Part shown: piece after piece, positions 7,035 to 15,740 of the stretch
Layout of the letters: each line of letters opens with the position of its first letter
Position numbering within the stretch: the stretch's first letter is position 1
NCBI RefSeq assembly: GCF_000379525.1
Contig: NZ_KB902430.1
Span: forward strand, 1-60,478
Length of the DNA stretch: 60,478 nt
Origin: Lamprocystis purpurea DSM 4197
GTDB taxonomy: Bacteria > Pseudomonadota > Gammaproteobacteria > Chromatiales > Chromatiaceae
Direction: 5' to 3'
Translations under genes and position numbers: made by a program
The notes under the pieces: generated by a model
The model's input: the letters and a program-made list of their open reading frames with translations, nothing else
What the model was told of the DNA's origin: nothing
Database searches by the model: none

Positions 7035-9467
7035 TCATGTCTGCTCCCGCTCCAGGTTCGCCGCCGCCACCCCGGTTTGCAGCACCAGCAGATAGACCCG
7101 CGCGTGATCGCGGGCCGGGATGATGTCCTCGGCGACGATGCCGAGCCGGTTGTTCAGTTCTTCGACCATGCCCGGCACCCTGCGCCAGCGCTGCGCGGTG
7201 ATGCACCAGCGCTGCTCATCGGTGACGCCGGTGTCCTGCATGAAGCGGCAGGCCGGCGTGAGCCGGCTATGGTCGATAAAATCGATCAGTTCGCGGCGGC
7301 GCAGCGGCAGATCCTCACCGGCATCACGCCGTTGCAATGCGTGCTCATAGCCGTCCGCATAGGGCTTGCTCAGGCTGTCGATGAAGCGCAGCGGGTCAAG
7401 GAAGGCATCACAAAAGTGCGCGTTCCAGCCGGCGAAGGGCTGTGGCAGCGCCTCCTGTCGATAGCAGATGCGGTCGCGGATCGGCGGATTGGCCTCCAGC
7501 ATGGTCTCCAGCGCGCCGTCGCGGCTGACCCATTTGCGCACCGGGGTGGTCGGCTGGCTGCTGAGCCGCAGAAACTCGTTGAGCTGACGGCGCAGCCAGT
7601 CCATCTCCCGCCCACGCTCGGCGAGCCGCTCGCCGATGCGGCTCAGGGTCTTCTGCACATCGTTGGCGAGACTGGAGCGGATGTTGCGGCGCACGCGCTC
7701 CAGCAAGGACTCGCGCAGCGGCGCCAGCAGGTCGCGGATATGGTCGTGAAAGCGTCCGCGCTCGGCACTGGTGAAAAAGCGCTGGGCGCGCGCGATGCGG
7801 GCGGTGATCAGCGGTTGAATCAGCAGCGCCAACAGCAGCCACACCAGCGGCAGCCACACCAGCGTCCAGAGCAGCGGCTGGTTGACCGTGTGCAGCGCGG
7901 TCACCGCCTGATCGACCCAGCCGCCCAGCCAGGTCGGGCCGGGCGGTTTGAGCTGGCCGGCCACCCGCACCGACAGGGGCGCCAGGCCGAGTGCGAGCAC
8001 CAGTGCGAACAGCGGCCAGAACCATTGCAGCGCGCGGCCCTGACGGGCGAGCCATTCGTCAGATTGATCGCGGTAGCGCCGGTGCAGCAGCCGCAGGCGC
8101 CGCAGCGGATCGGCGTCGACCGCGGCCACTGGGGACAAGCCATCGGGCCCCAGGCGGCCCTCATCGTGCAGACTGTCGATCGCCTCGCGCACCAGCCGCA
8201 GCGAGGCCGGGGCGCGCGCGTCATGCAGATCGGCCTCGACCGCCGCCGCGACCTGCTGATCCAGGTCCTGAAAGTGCGCCTTCTTGAGCGCGCTGACGAT
8301 CTCCCAGCCGGCACGATCCAGCGTCTGCGCCAGGGCTTGGCGCTCGCGCTCGAAAACAGCCTGGAGGCGCTCCGGCCAGTCCGCCGCCTGCCGATCGGGC
8401 ACCGCCATCAGCGCCTGGGTCAACCGGGTGCCGCCGGCCGCGAACAACTGTTCCAGACGGGCATCGTCGATGCCCTGTTCGATGGTCCGGCGGCGATAGG
8501 GTTCCAGGGTCTCCTGCACCCGCCGGGCCGCGCGGTCCGGGCACTGCTCCTGATCGCCGATCAGGGCATCCAGCCAGCGCCGTCCGAAGGTCGCCGCCGC
8601 CTCGCGGCTCAGCACCAGGGTGCTTTCCTCCAAGAGGCGGATACCGAAGGTGGCGGTGATGGGCGCAGCCAGTGACTGCTGCTGAAAGAGCCCCTGCCGG
8701 GCGGCGCGCAGCCCCTCGAACAGCAGCAGCTCGAGAAACAGCACCACCTCGTCGAGCCGCACCGGCGGCGGGCGATGACCCATCGCCGTGCGGCCGTCCA
8801 CCAGATAACAGCGGTCGACCGCCGCCAGCCGCTGGGCCTGTCGGCGCTCCCAGCCCAGCATGGAATTGCGCAAGGCCGCGCGCAGCCCTTCGGCAGCGGC
8901 GACCGCCTCCGGCGCGCCGGCGCCTAGCCAGTAGTCGTCGAAGTCCAGCATCAGGATGCAGTTGAGATTCTCCGCGCCCTGCACCGCGACCTGAAAGAAG
9001 CGCGAGTCGGCGAGTGTCTTCAGGATGTCCTGGAGCAGGATGTCCAGATGGGGGATGGTCTCGGGGACGGTCGGACGCGCCAGGACGATCAGGTCGAGCC
9101 CCACCAGGTCGCCCTGATCGAAGGCGCCCTGCGCCATGAGCGCATCGGCCGCGCGCCGCACCCAGTGCGCGACCCCGCCCTCGGCGACCGCCGCGTCGGC
9201 CGGCAGCACCTTGATCTGGCGGTAGAGGTCGGTCAGGAACTGGGGCGCACCGGCCGCCGACTGGGCGGCGCTGCCGGCCGCGCCGTCGAATGGGTCGGGC
9301 AGCGCCAGCAAACCCAGATCTTCGAGCTGACGCTGGGCCGAGGCGACCCCGCCGGTCTGAGTCTCACGCCACCGCAGCACGCCGCGCAACGCGGATTGGT
9401 GCAGCAGCCGCTGCATGGCGTCCAGACCGAATCCGCCGTAACCAATCAAGAGTGTGCGTCTGGGCAT
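7035..9467 (-). CDS. Tubulin-like N-terminal domain membrane protein
   Basis: An 810-residue protein. The N-terminus, LLIGYGGFGLDAMQRLL (6-22), matches the first glycine-rich nucleotide loop of bacterial tubulin-like proteins (compare FFLGVGGVGSRIIDRI in the gene at 20058-23372). I see no GGTGSG signature loop, so GTP hydrolysis is doubtful. Residues 375-480 are helical and charged, two membrane helices lie at about 483-503 and 532-554, and a long helical cytoplasmic tail follows. The ATG at 9467 is preceded by a weak AGGGA. It lies between the coiled-coil gene (84 bp upstream) and the helicase-like gene (67 bp downstream), all on the minus strand. Function unknown; a membrane-bound scaffold is a reasonable guess. 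Confidence 0.6.
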   Translation of the reverse strand: MPRRTLLIGYGGFGLDAMQRLLHQSALRGVLRWRETQTGGVASAQRQLEDLGLLALPDPFDGAAGSAAQSAAGAPQFLTDLYRQIKVLPADAAVAEGGVAHWVRRAADALMAQGAFDQGDLVGLDLIVLARPTVPETIPHLDILLQDILKTLADSRFFQVAVQGAENLNCILMLDFDDYWLGAGAPEAVAAAEGLRAALRNSMLGWERRQAQRLAAVDRCYLVDGRTAMGHRPPPVRLDEVVLFLELLLFEGLRAARQGLFQQQSLAAPITATFGIRLLEESTLVLSREAAATFGRRWLDALIGDQEQCPDRAARRVQETLEPYRRRTIEQGIDDARLEQLFAAGGTRLTQALMAVPDRQAADWPERLQAVFERERQALAQTLDRAGWEIVSALKKAHFQDLDQQVAAAVEADLHDARAPASLRLVREAIDSLHDEGRLGPDGLSPVAAVDADPLRRLRLLHRRYRDQSDEWLARQGRALQWFWPLFALVLALGLAPLSVRVAGQLKPPGPTWLGGWVDQAVTALHTVNQPLLWTLVWLPLVWLLLALLIQPLITARIARAQRFFTSAERGRFHDHIRDLLAPLRESLLERVRRNIRSSLANDVQKTLSRIGERLAERGREMDWLRRQLNEFLRLSSQPTTPVRKWVSRDGALETMLEANPPIRDRICYRQEALPQPFAGWNAHFCDAFLDPLRFIDSLSKPYADGYEHALQRRDAGEDLPLRRRELIDFIDHSRLTPACRFMQDTGVTDEQRWCITAQRWRRVPGMVEELNNRLGIVAEDIIPARDHARVYLLVLQTGVAAANLEREQT

Positions 9468-9550
9468 GGTCCCTGGTCTGGCTCGTCATCTGATACCGGC
9501 GGGGGCTGGTTCCGCGTCAGGCGGCCCGAATGCGCACCTGGAGCCTCAAT

Positions 9551-10075
9551 TCAAAGGAGCTTCACCAAGGCAGCGATGGCGGCCACTTGCGCAAACATCA
9601 GCGGAACGATCCATTTCAGCAAGTCGATCTTGGTGCGCGCCACCTCGCCACGGACCCGCTCGATATCGAGCTTGAGCTCGGTACGGACCTGCTCGATGTC
9701 CGCCTTGAGCTCGGCCCGTAACTGCTCGATGTCCTTTTTCAGGCTCAGTTCAGTGGCCCGCAGATCGCTGCGTACCTGCTCGATGTCGCGTTTCAACTCG
9801 GCACGCACCTGCTCAATGTCGAGTTTCAACTCGGCACGCACCTGCTCGATCTCTTTTTTCAGACGTAATTCAGTGGCCTGGAGATCGCCGCGCACCTGCT
9901 CGATCTCCTTCTGCAGACGCAACTCAGCCTCACGCACATGGCCTTGGGTGGCCAAGTCCGGCAGGTGGGGATAGCGTTCTTCCAGACGCTCGAACGCCTC
10001 GGCGATCACCCGGGCACGGGCGCGATCGTCGGGGGCCGAGGTCAGGGCATCGTAGAGTGCGACAACAGAAGTCAT
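9551..10075 (-). CDS. Coiled-coil protein with C-terminal membrane anchor (DUF1640-like)
   Basis: A 174-residue protein. Residues about 45-150 are a coiled coil made of 11-residue units of the type ELKLDIEQVRA, visible in the DNA as repeats of a 33-bp unit. The last about 20 residues (LLKWIVPLMFAQVAAIAALV) form a membrane segment. It is the first gene of a possible operon with the tubulin-like and helicase-like membrane proteins. The paralogue at 1076-1426 lacks the anchor. Proteins of this shape are abundant in Chromatiaceae and uncharacterised; oligomerisation at the membrane is inferred from the architecture. Confidence 0.65.
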   Translation of the reverse strand: MTSVVALYDALTSAPDDRARARVIAEAFERLEERYPHLPDLATQGHVREAELRLQKEIEQVRGDLQATELRLKKEIEQVRAELKLDIEQVRAELKRDIEQVRSDLRATELSLKKDIEQLRAELKADIEQVRTELKLDIERVRGEVARTKIDLLKWIVPLMFAQVAAIAALVKLL

Positions 10076-10437
10076 AGCGGTACTATGAAACCATTCATGT
10101 CACCGGGCAAGCCCCGCCGCGGCGGAAGCCGATCCTCAGCCGCCTGTGAGCTGGACAGGGCCTGGTGACGGAACCCATGGCAAAGCCTGATTGCGGCGAT
10201 CACCGCTAAACCGCGCCCAGCGCGGTATGCGATGTTTTTGGATTGGCTCGGCCCCGGCAGACTCGACAATTGATGGAGTTGGCGCGGTTTAAAGTTTTGA
10301 AGAGCATCAATTTTAAACCCCGTCTCCACCGAGGTTGGTTAAATCCCCAAGGCCGAACACACAATGAAAATTACGCATTTCGCGCCGGACGCGGTTTAAC
10401 CCCAAGAAAATCGACGACCGACAGCGCTTCAATCAAC
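10076..10437. other. Intergenic region with family D repeats
   Basis: No gene recognised between the divergent coiled-coil and LysE-type genes. Family D repeat occupies 10209-10290 and an inverted partial copy lies at 10371-10399. Any promoter for the LysE-type gene would have to lie inside or next to these repeats. Confidence 0.5.
10209..10290 (+). repeat. Dispersed repeat, family D copy 1
   Basis: An 82-bp unit beginning TAAACCGCGCCCAGCGCGGT and ending GGCGCGGTTTA, so its ends are inverted. A second copy lies at 42098-42180 with the same internal words (ATGCGATGTT, TCGGCCCCGGCAGACTC). A partial inverted copy of its end is at 10371-10399. Non-coding. Confidence 0.65.
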
Positions 10438-11052
10438 ATGTTCGCGATGACTCTGCAAGCAGTCCTGCTCGGCCTCGGCGCGGGACTCGCGCCCGGCCCC
10501 CTGCTCGCCCTGGTGATGACCGAGAGCCTGCGTGGCGGTGCGTCCGCCGGAATCCGCGTGGCGCTCGCCCCGCTGCTCACCGACACGCCGATCGTCACAC
10601 TCAGTTGGGGCCTGGCCGGCAGCCTAGACCCGCAATCTCCCTGGTTGGCCGTACTGTCGTTGGGCGGAGCCCTGGTGGTCGCCCACCTGGCACGCGCGCA
10701 ATGGCGTGCCGTGCTGCCCGAACCGGGCCGCGCCGAAGTCGGCGGCGCGCTCGGGCGGGGCATGGCGGTCAACCTGCTGAGCCCCTACCCCTGGCTGTTC
10801 TGGATCACCCTTGGCGGCCCGCTGCTGGCCGCCGCCGCGGACCGGTCCCCCTGGTTCGCCCTGTGGTTCCTGTTGGCCTTCTATACACTGCTCGTCGGCA
10901 CCAAGGTGGTGCTGGCGCTGCTCACCGCGCGTTGGGGGCGGGGCTTGACCGGCGGGGGATACCGCCTGGTCTGTCGCGCCCTGGGGATCGTCCTCGCGCT
11001 GTTCGCCGTTCAACTCGGCTGGGACGGGCTGGCGCGATTGATGGGGCGGTAA
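10438..11052 (+). CDS. LysE-family transporter (amino-acid or small-molecule exporter)
   Basis: From the ATG at 10438 the product is about 204 residues with five to six hydrophobic segments. It begins with the LysE/RhtB hallmark GLGAGLAPGPLLALVMTESL, the conserved GxxxPGP-type first helix. These inner-membrane exporters remove amino acids or related metabolites; the substrate cannot be told from sequence. The start is uncertain: an ATG three codons later (10447) is possible and no good ribosome binding site is visible. The gene stands alone, just after family D repeats, with a decayed Fic gene convergent downstream. Confidence 0.75.
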   Translation: MFAMTLQAVLLGLGAGLAPGPLLALVMTESLRGGASAGIRVALAPLLTDTPIVTLSWGLAGSLDPQSPWLAVLSLGGALVVAHLARAQWRAVLPEPGRAEVGGALGRGMAVNLLSPYPWLFWITLGGPLLAAAADRSPWFALWFLLAFYTLLVGTKVVLALLTARWGRGLTGGGYRLVCRALGIVLALFAVQLGWDGLARLMGR

Positions 11053-11065
11053 CCTCAAGAACGGG

Positions 11066-11384
11066 TCAGCGGTCGGGTTTGCGAGGCGTTTCGGCGTTCG
11101 GCCCTGCCTGGACCTCCCTTAGCAGAACCTTGATGCCGGAGATTTCGGTCGCGGTTTCAGCCAAAGTTTCATCGAGTCACGCAAACTCCAGTTCCGCCAG
11201 GGCCATCCGGATCACGCCCAGCATGAACTCGATGAGGGGTGTGGCACTGCCTGATACGGCGCAGCCGCAGGAGCGTGGCGCTGTCCGCGGCGGCCTTGAC
11301 TTGACCGACGCGCTCTGAGATTTCAGAAACCAGCGCCAGGATTGGCGGAGAGAGTGCGAAGGGTGGGCGGTACACGGTGGTCAT
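11066..11384 (-). pseudogene. Decayed Fic-family gene with internal deletion
   Basis: The minus-strand frame from the ATG at 11384 reads like the N-terminus of a Fic protein (MTTVYRPPFALSPPILALVS and a LLRLRRI helix). It then shifts frame into a typical Fic C-terminal helix, PLIEFMLGVIRMALAELEF, which is ended by an in-frame TGA at 11177. The same frame resumes as LDETLAETATEISGIKVLL and runs to a stop at 11066. The central catalytic core with HPFxxGNGR is missing. So this relic carries a large deletion, a frameshift and a premature stop, and AMPylation activity must be lost. Confidence 0.6.
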
Positions 11385-11576
11385 TTGAGGGGACTCCGAC
11401 CGGCTTGAATTGGTCATCGTCTGATGTTCCCGCGGGACTCAAGTAACGGTGATCTCGCCGAGAACCGCCACGTTCAAGCCCACAACGCGTTTAAAACCGC
11501 CATCGTTCGTCTTGGGCATGAAAGGGTTCCTTAGCCTAGACGAGATAGATTAGGGCGCAAACATCAAGAAAGAATA

Positions 11577-11816
11577 TCACGATGAAATGTCCCAGGCAGC
11601 GCGCTCAGCCGCCAGGTCGGCATCGATCGCCGCCCGGTCCCGAGTCGCGCAGCTAGGCCGTTCTAGCCAATCCCAAGCGCTCGGACGCGCGGTGAGACGT
11701 TCGCAGTCCTCAGCACGCAGCACGATATAGCGCGTGCGGTCGTTCTCGACAACCTGCACCGGACCCTCTCGAAGCAGTTCGTCTACCGCTGAAATACCGC
11801 GGCATTGAAGCCATTA
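11577..11816 (-). pseudogene. Phd-type antitoxin fragment, 5'-truncated
   Basis: The minus-strand frame reads SAVDELLREGPVQVVENDRT, then IVLRAEDCERL, then an acidic C-terminus ending LAAERAAWDISS. This is typical of a Phd/YefM-like antitoxin that lost its N-terminus: an in-frame stop lies directly upstream of the recognisable part. An internal ATG or GTG (near 11756) could in principle still start a 60-residue peptide. No toxin gene is adjacent. Family call is by resemblance. Confidence 0.4.
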
Positions 11817-11901
11817 CAACTGGGGCAGTTTCGTCCGATAGCCAGCGATCCGGCATCCGGTTACCGCGGACTTTCCGGCCGCGAACGCCTAGAATCCGAT
11901 C

Positions 11902-13452
11902 ATGCGCTGCAAACTTCCCATCGGCATCCAAACGTTCTCGCTGATCCGCGAGGAAGGCCATTGCTATGTGGATAAGACGCCGCTGGTGGCGCGCATGGCG
12001 GCGGAAGGCAAATACTATTTTTTGTCGCGCCCGCGACGCTTCGGCAAGAGCCTGCTGGTCTCGACCTTGGCGGAGGCCTTCGCCGGTCACCGCGCGCTCT
12101 TCGAAGGGCTCTATCTGGCCAATCACTGGGACTGGGAGCGCCGCTCGCCGGTGATTCGGATCGATCTCGGCCAGGGCGTGGTCAGAAGCCGGGAGGATCT
12201 CGAACGACGCCTGATGCGCAATCTTGGACTCTTGGCAGAGACCCACGATCATACCCTCAGCGCCCGGACCCCGGACGAGGCCCTGGAAGAACTGGTCTTG
12301 TTCATGCATCACACCACCGGCGAACGCGTCGTGGTGCTGGTGGACGAATACGACAAGCCGATCCTGGACAACCTGCACGATCCGGCGCAGGCTCGACTGA
12401 TCCGTGATGCCCTGCGCTCACTCTACTCGGTGATCAAGATTCAGGACGCACACCTGCGCTTTGGCTTCCTGACTGGGGTCAGCAAGTTCTCCAAGGTGTC
12501 GCTGTTTTCCGGACTCAACAATCTCATCGACATCACGCTCGATCCGCGCTACGCCACCTTGTGCGGCTACACGCAGCAGGAATTGCAGAGCGTCTTTGCG
12601 GATTATCTTGAAGACGTCGATCTGGAGCAGGTCCGCCACTGGTATAACGGTTACAATTTCCTCGGCGAGCGCGTCTACAACCCCTTCGACGTGCTGCTTT
12701 ATCTCGACTCCCGGCTACTGCGGCCCTATTGGTTCGAGAGCGGCACACCAACCTTCCTGGTGGAACTGATGCGGCGGCGCGGGTTCGACGCCGCCGCACT
12801 GGAGGAGATCGAGGTCACCGACCGCCTGCTCGGCAGCTTCGACGTCGATGCCATCGAGCCCGAGACCCTGTTGTTTCAGACCGGCTATCTGACGATCCAG
12901 GGCGAGCGCGGCATGCCCGGTGCCGCCATCTATCAACTGGGCCTGCCGAACCAGGAGGTCCGCCAGTCACTCAGCGACCATTTCCTCGCCGAGTTGTCGC
13001 GCTCCGGTCAACGCCAGGACCGCAACAAACTGGGTCTCTATGACGCCCTGGAAGCGGACGACCCTGCCGCCCTGGAGCGCCTGTTTCACGCCTTCTTTGC
13101 CGCCATCCCCCACGACTGGTACCGCAACAACCAACTGGCGGGTTACGAGGGCTACTACGCGTCAGTGGTTTACTGCTATTTCGCGGCGCTGGGCATTGAC
13201 CTGATTGCTGAAGACGCCACCAACCACGGGCGGATCGATCTCACCGTGCGCCATCGTGGCCGGGTGTGGCTGATCGAGTTCAAGGTCAACGAAATGACCC
13301 AGCCGGGACGTGCGCTCGACCAGCTCAAGGCGCGCGGCTATGCCGCCAAGTATGCGGGCAGCCCGGTCACGCTGATCGGTATCGAATTCAGCCGCGAGTC
13401 ACGCAATTTGAGCCGCTTCGAGTGGGAGCGGCTGACGCCCGCGCCCGGCTGA
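11902..13452 (+). CDS. AAA-ATPase/PD-(D/E)XK nuclease family protein
   Basis: A 516-residue protein. The N-terminal AAA-ATPase-like domain (PF09820 type) has the family opening, CYVDKTPLVARM, the P-loop variant RPRRFGKSLL (around residues 48-57) and the Walker B stretch VVVLVDEYDKPI (about 145-156). The C-terminal part carries a PD-(D/E)XK-type nuclease signature: GRIDLTV followed by VWLIEFKVNE. Such proteins occur in multiple copies in many bacteria and are thought to be mobile or defence-related, but their role is unproven. Length matches the family. It converges on a truncated paralogue at 13466-14515; the stop codons are only about 13 bp apart. Confidence 0.85.
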   Translation: MRCKLPIGIQTFSLIREEGHCYVDKTPLVARMAAEGKYYFLSRPRRFGKSLLVSTLAEAFAGHRALFEGLYLANHWDWERRSPVIRIDLGQGVVRSREDLERRLMRNLGLLAETHDHTLSARTPDEALEELVLFMHHTTGERVVVLVDEYDKPILDNLHDPAQARLIRDALRSLYSVIKIQDAHLRFGFLTGVSKFSKVSLFSGLNNLIDITLDPRYATLCGYTQQELQSVFADYLEDVDLEQVRHWYNGYNFLGERVYNPFDVLLYLDSRLLRPYWFESGTPTFLVELMRRRGFDAAALEEIEVTDRLLGSFDVDAIEPETLLFQTGYLTIQGERGMPGAAIYQLGLPNQEVRQSLSDHFLAELSRSGQRQDRNKLGLYDALEADDPAALERLFHAFFAAIPHDWYRNNQLAGYEGYYASVVYCYFAALGIDLIAEDATNHGRIDLTVRHRGRVWLIEFKVNEMTQPGRALDQLKARGYAAKYAGSPVTLIGIEFSRESRNLSRFEWERLTPAPG

Positions 13453-13465
13453 GGTCCGCGCTCGG

Positions 13466-14515
13466 TCAAACCACCGCCACCCAATCGGCTTGCGTCAGGT
13501 TGCGCACTTGAGGGTCGAACACCAGTCCAACCTCAAACAAGCCCTTGTTCGACAGACCGCGGTACTTGGCGCTGTAGCCGCGGGCCTGGATTTGGGCCAG
13601 GGCCGGATTGTCGCCCGCCTGAGTCAACACGGGCACGGTCGCGTCGCCAGGGCGCGGCGCGATCCCGGACGGCGCCGCTCCAGCCTGGCCGCGGTGCAGC
13701 TTGATCTCGATGACATAGATGTAGTCGACCAGTTTGATGGTCAGGTCGACTTGGCCCTGATTGCTGATGTCCTCGGGGATGATCTCGGCATTGAGGCTGG
13801 CAAAGAAGGCGTAGAGGACGCTGGCGTAATAGCCCTCGGTCAAGGGCAAATCGTTGGCCGTGAAGTTCCGCCAGGGAATACCGGCGAACAGCCGGCTGAT
13901 TGCCGCCAACAGGCCGGCGACATCACCTTGGGCTAAAGAATCGTAGAGGGTCTTTTGCCAACGCAATCGCTCGCTGGGCAAGCGGGACGTGTAGGCATCG
14001 ACCAATTGGTTGGCAAGCGCTTGACGCACCTCCTGGTTGGGAACACGAAGTGAGAACAGCCATTGATCAAAAATCTGGCGGGCGTGGTCGATCGTCAGAT
14101 AACCGGCTTGGAACAGCAGCGTCACCGGATCGATCCGCTCAAGGTCGAATGAGTCGAGGATTTCCTCGCTGGCTTCAAGGTCTTCCAACTCGGGCAGGAA
14201 GGTGCCGCGGCACTGCAACCGCTTGATCAGAAAACTCGGGCTGCCGGTCTCGAACCAATAGTTGCGGTAAACTTGGCCCTTGTCGACGAACAACAGGATA
14301 TCGAAAGGATTGTAGACCGGCTCGCCGAGAAAGTTGTAGCCGTTGTACCAGCGTTTGAGCTTGGCCCAGTCGACACCCGCGAGATGCCCGCCAAAGGTCG
14401 TCTCCAGATCCGCCTGAGTATAGCCGCAGACCGTGGCAAACCGTGCATCGAGCGTCAGGTCATTGAGCTGGTTCAACCCCGAAAACAGGCTGACCTTACT
14501 GAACTTGGTAACCAG
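13466..14515 (-). pseudogene. 5'-truncated AAA-ATPase/PD-(D/E)XK paralogue
   Basis: The minus-strand frame is homologous to residues from about 190 onward of the intact gene at 11902-13452: it resumes at TKFSKVSLFSGLNQLNDLTL (near 14515) and continues through WYNGYNFLGEPVYNPFDILL to a nuclease end with VDLTIKL and YVIEIKL. The whole P-loop half is missing. The break is at about 14515, where the upstream region of the RND pump begins. An internal ATG at 14476 could start a 336-residue protein, but without the ATPase part it is probably not functional. Confidence 0.75.
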
Positions 14516-14532
14516 GGACGGATTTCAAACTT

Positions 14533-14554
14533 CCAACGCGGTCGACCGCGTTGG
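14533..14554. promoter_or_regulatory. 22-bp perfect palindrome upstream of the RND pump
   Basis: The sequence CCAACGCGGTC followed by its exact reverse complement forms a perfect 22-bp palindrome 110 bp upstream of the membrane-fusion-protein start. Efflux operons of this kind are often controlled by dimeric repressors binding such sites, so an operator is plausible. No regulator gene is adjacent, and a leftover of the recombination that truncated the neighbouring gene is the alternative. Confidence 0.4.
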
Positions 14555-14663
14555 CGCCTGTCGGCCGTTGATCAGGCGTGCACTGGTACTGGCCGGATGG
14601 CGTCTCCATTTTAAGGCAAACGCTGAACCACCAAGCCCCGTCAAGCGTCCGCCAGGTCACTCC

Positions 14664-15740
14664 ATGCCGCTTCGTACCGCTCTGCTCCTCTGCGCCACCC
14701 TGCTCGCGGCTGCCGCCGCGCGGGCGGCGGAGACCCCGCCCCAGCCGGCGACTCCGGTGATCGCTGCCGTGGTGCGCACCCTGCCTTTCACTGACCCGGT
14801 CGAGGCGCTGGGTACCCTGAAGGCACGCGAGTCGGTGGTGGTCACCGCGAACGTGACCGAGACCGTGTCGGCGATCCACTTTGACGACGGCCAGCGGGTC
14901 AAGAAAGGCGATATCCTAGTGGAGATGACCGGGGCCGAGGAGCACGCGCTGATCGAGGAGGGTCGGGCGCGGGTGGCGGAGGCGCAGCGCCAGTATGAAC
15001 GGGTGAAGTCACTGGCCGGGCAGCGCTCGGCGGCCGAGTCGCTGCTCGATGAGCGGCGCCGCGATCTGGAGACGGCGCGCGCGGCACTCGCGGCGATCGA
15101 GTCGCGGCTGGCGGACCGGCTGATCAAAGCCCCCTTCGACGGCGTGCTGGGGCTGCGCAATATCAGCGTCGGCGCCCTGGTGGAGCCCGCGAACCAGATC
15201 ACCACGCTGGATGACCTCAGCACCATGAAGCTCGACTTCTCGGTACCGAGCGTCTTCCTCGCCGACCTCAAACCCGGTCTCGCCGTGACCGCGCGCGCCC
15301 CGGAGTATGGGGACCAGCGTTTTCGCGGTGAGGTGAGCGGGGTCGACAGCCGCATCGACCCCGTGACCCGCTCCATCCAGGTGCGCGCCCTGATCCCCAA
15401 TCCGGATGGCCGGCTGCGCCCCGGACTGCTGATGCAGGTGGAGCTCGAGCGCAATCCGCGACAGGCGCTGGTGATCCCGGAGTCCGCCCTGCTGGCGCTG
15501 GGTCAGGATCAGTTCGTCATGCGGGTGGGCGCCGACGACCGGGCCGAGCGGGTCCAGGTCCGCATCGGCGCCCGCCGCCCCGGCGAGGTGGAGATCACCG
15601 ATGGCCTGAGGGCCGGCGATCGGGTCATCACCCACGGCAGCGACAAGGTGCGCGCGGGCCAGGCGCTGGATCTGGTGTTGGACGACGGTACCCGACCGCT
15701 GAAGGATCTGCTGGGCGCGCGGGAGGCGGTCAAGCCATGA
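14664..15740 (+). CDS. RND efflux periplasmic adaptor (membrane fusion protein)
   Basis: From the ATG at 14664, which opens a signal peptide (MPLRTALLLCATLLAAAAAR), the product is 358 residues. It shows the adaptor layout: lipoyl-like halves (VVTANVTETVSAIHFDDGQ and DRLIKAPFDGVLGLR) around an alpha-hairpin (about 95-140), then beta-barrel and membrane-proximal domains (LRPGLLMQVELERN). It links the inner-membrane RND pump to an outer-membrane channel. Its stop overlaps the start of the pump gene (ATGA at 15737-15740), which shows co-translation. No TolC-type gene is in the window. There is no lipobox, so it is a soluble adaptor. Substrates unknown. Confidence 0.9.
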   Translation: MPLRTALLLCATLLAAAAARAAETPPQPATPVIAAVVRTLPFTDPVEALGTLKARESVVVTANVTETVSAIHFDDGQRVKKGDILVEMTGAEEHALIEEGRARVAEAQRQYERVKSLAGQRSAAESLLDERRRDLETARAALAAIESRLADRLIKAPFDGVLGLRNISVGALVEPANQITTLDDLSTMKLDFSVPSVFLADLKPGLAVTARAPEYGDQRFRGEVSGVDSRIDPVTRSIQVRALIPNPDGRLRPGLLMQVELERNPRQALVIPESALLALGQDQFVMRVGADDRAERVQVRIGARRPGEVEITDGLRAGDRVITHGSDKVRAGQALDLVLDDGTRPLKDLLGAREAVKP

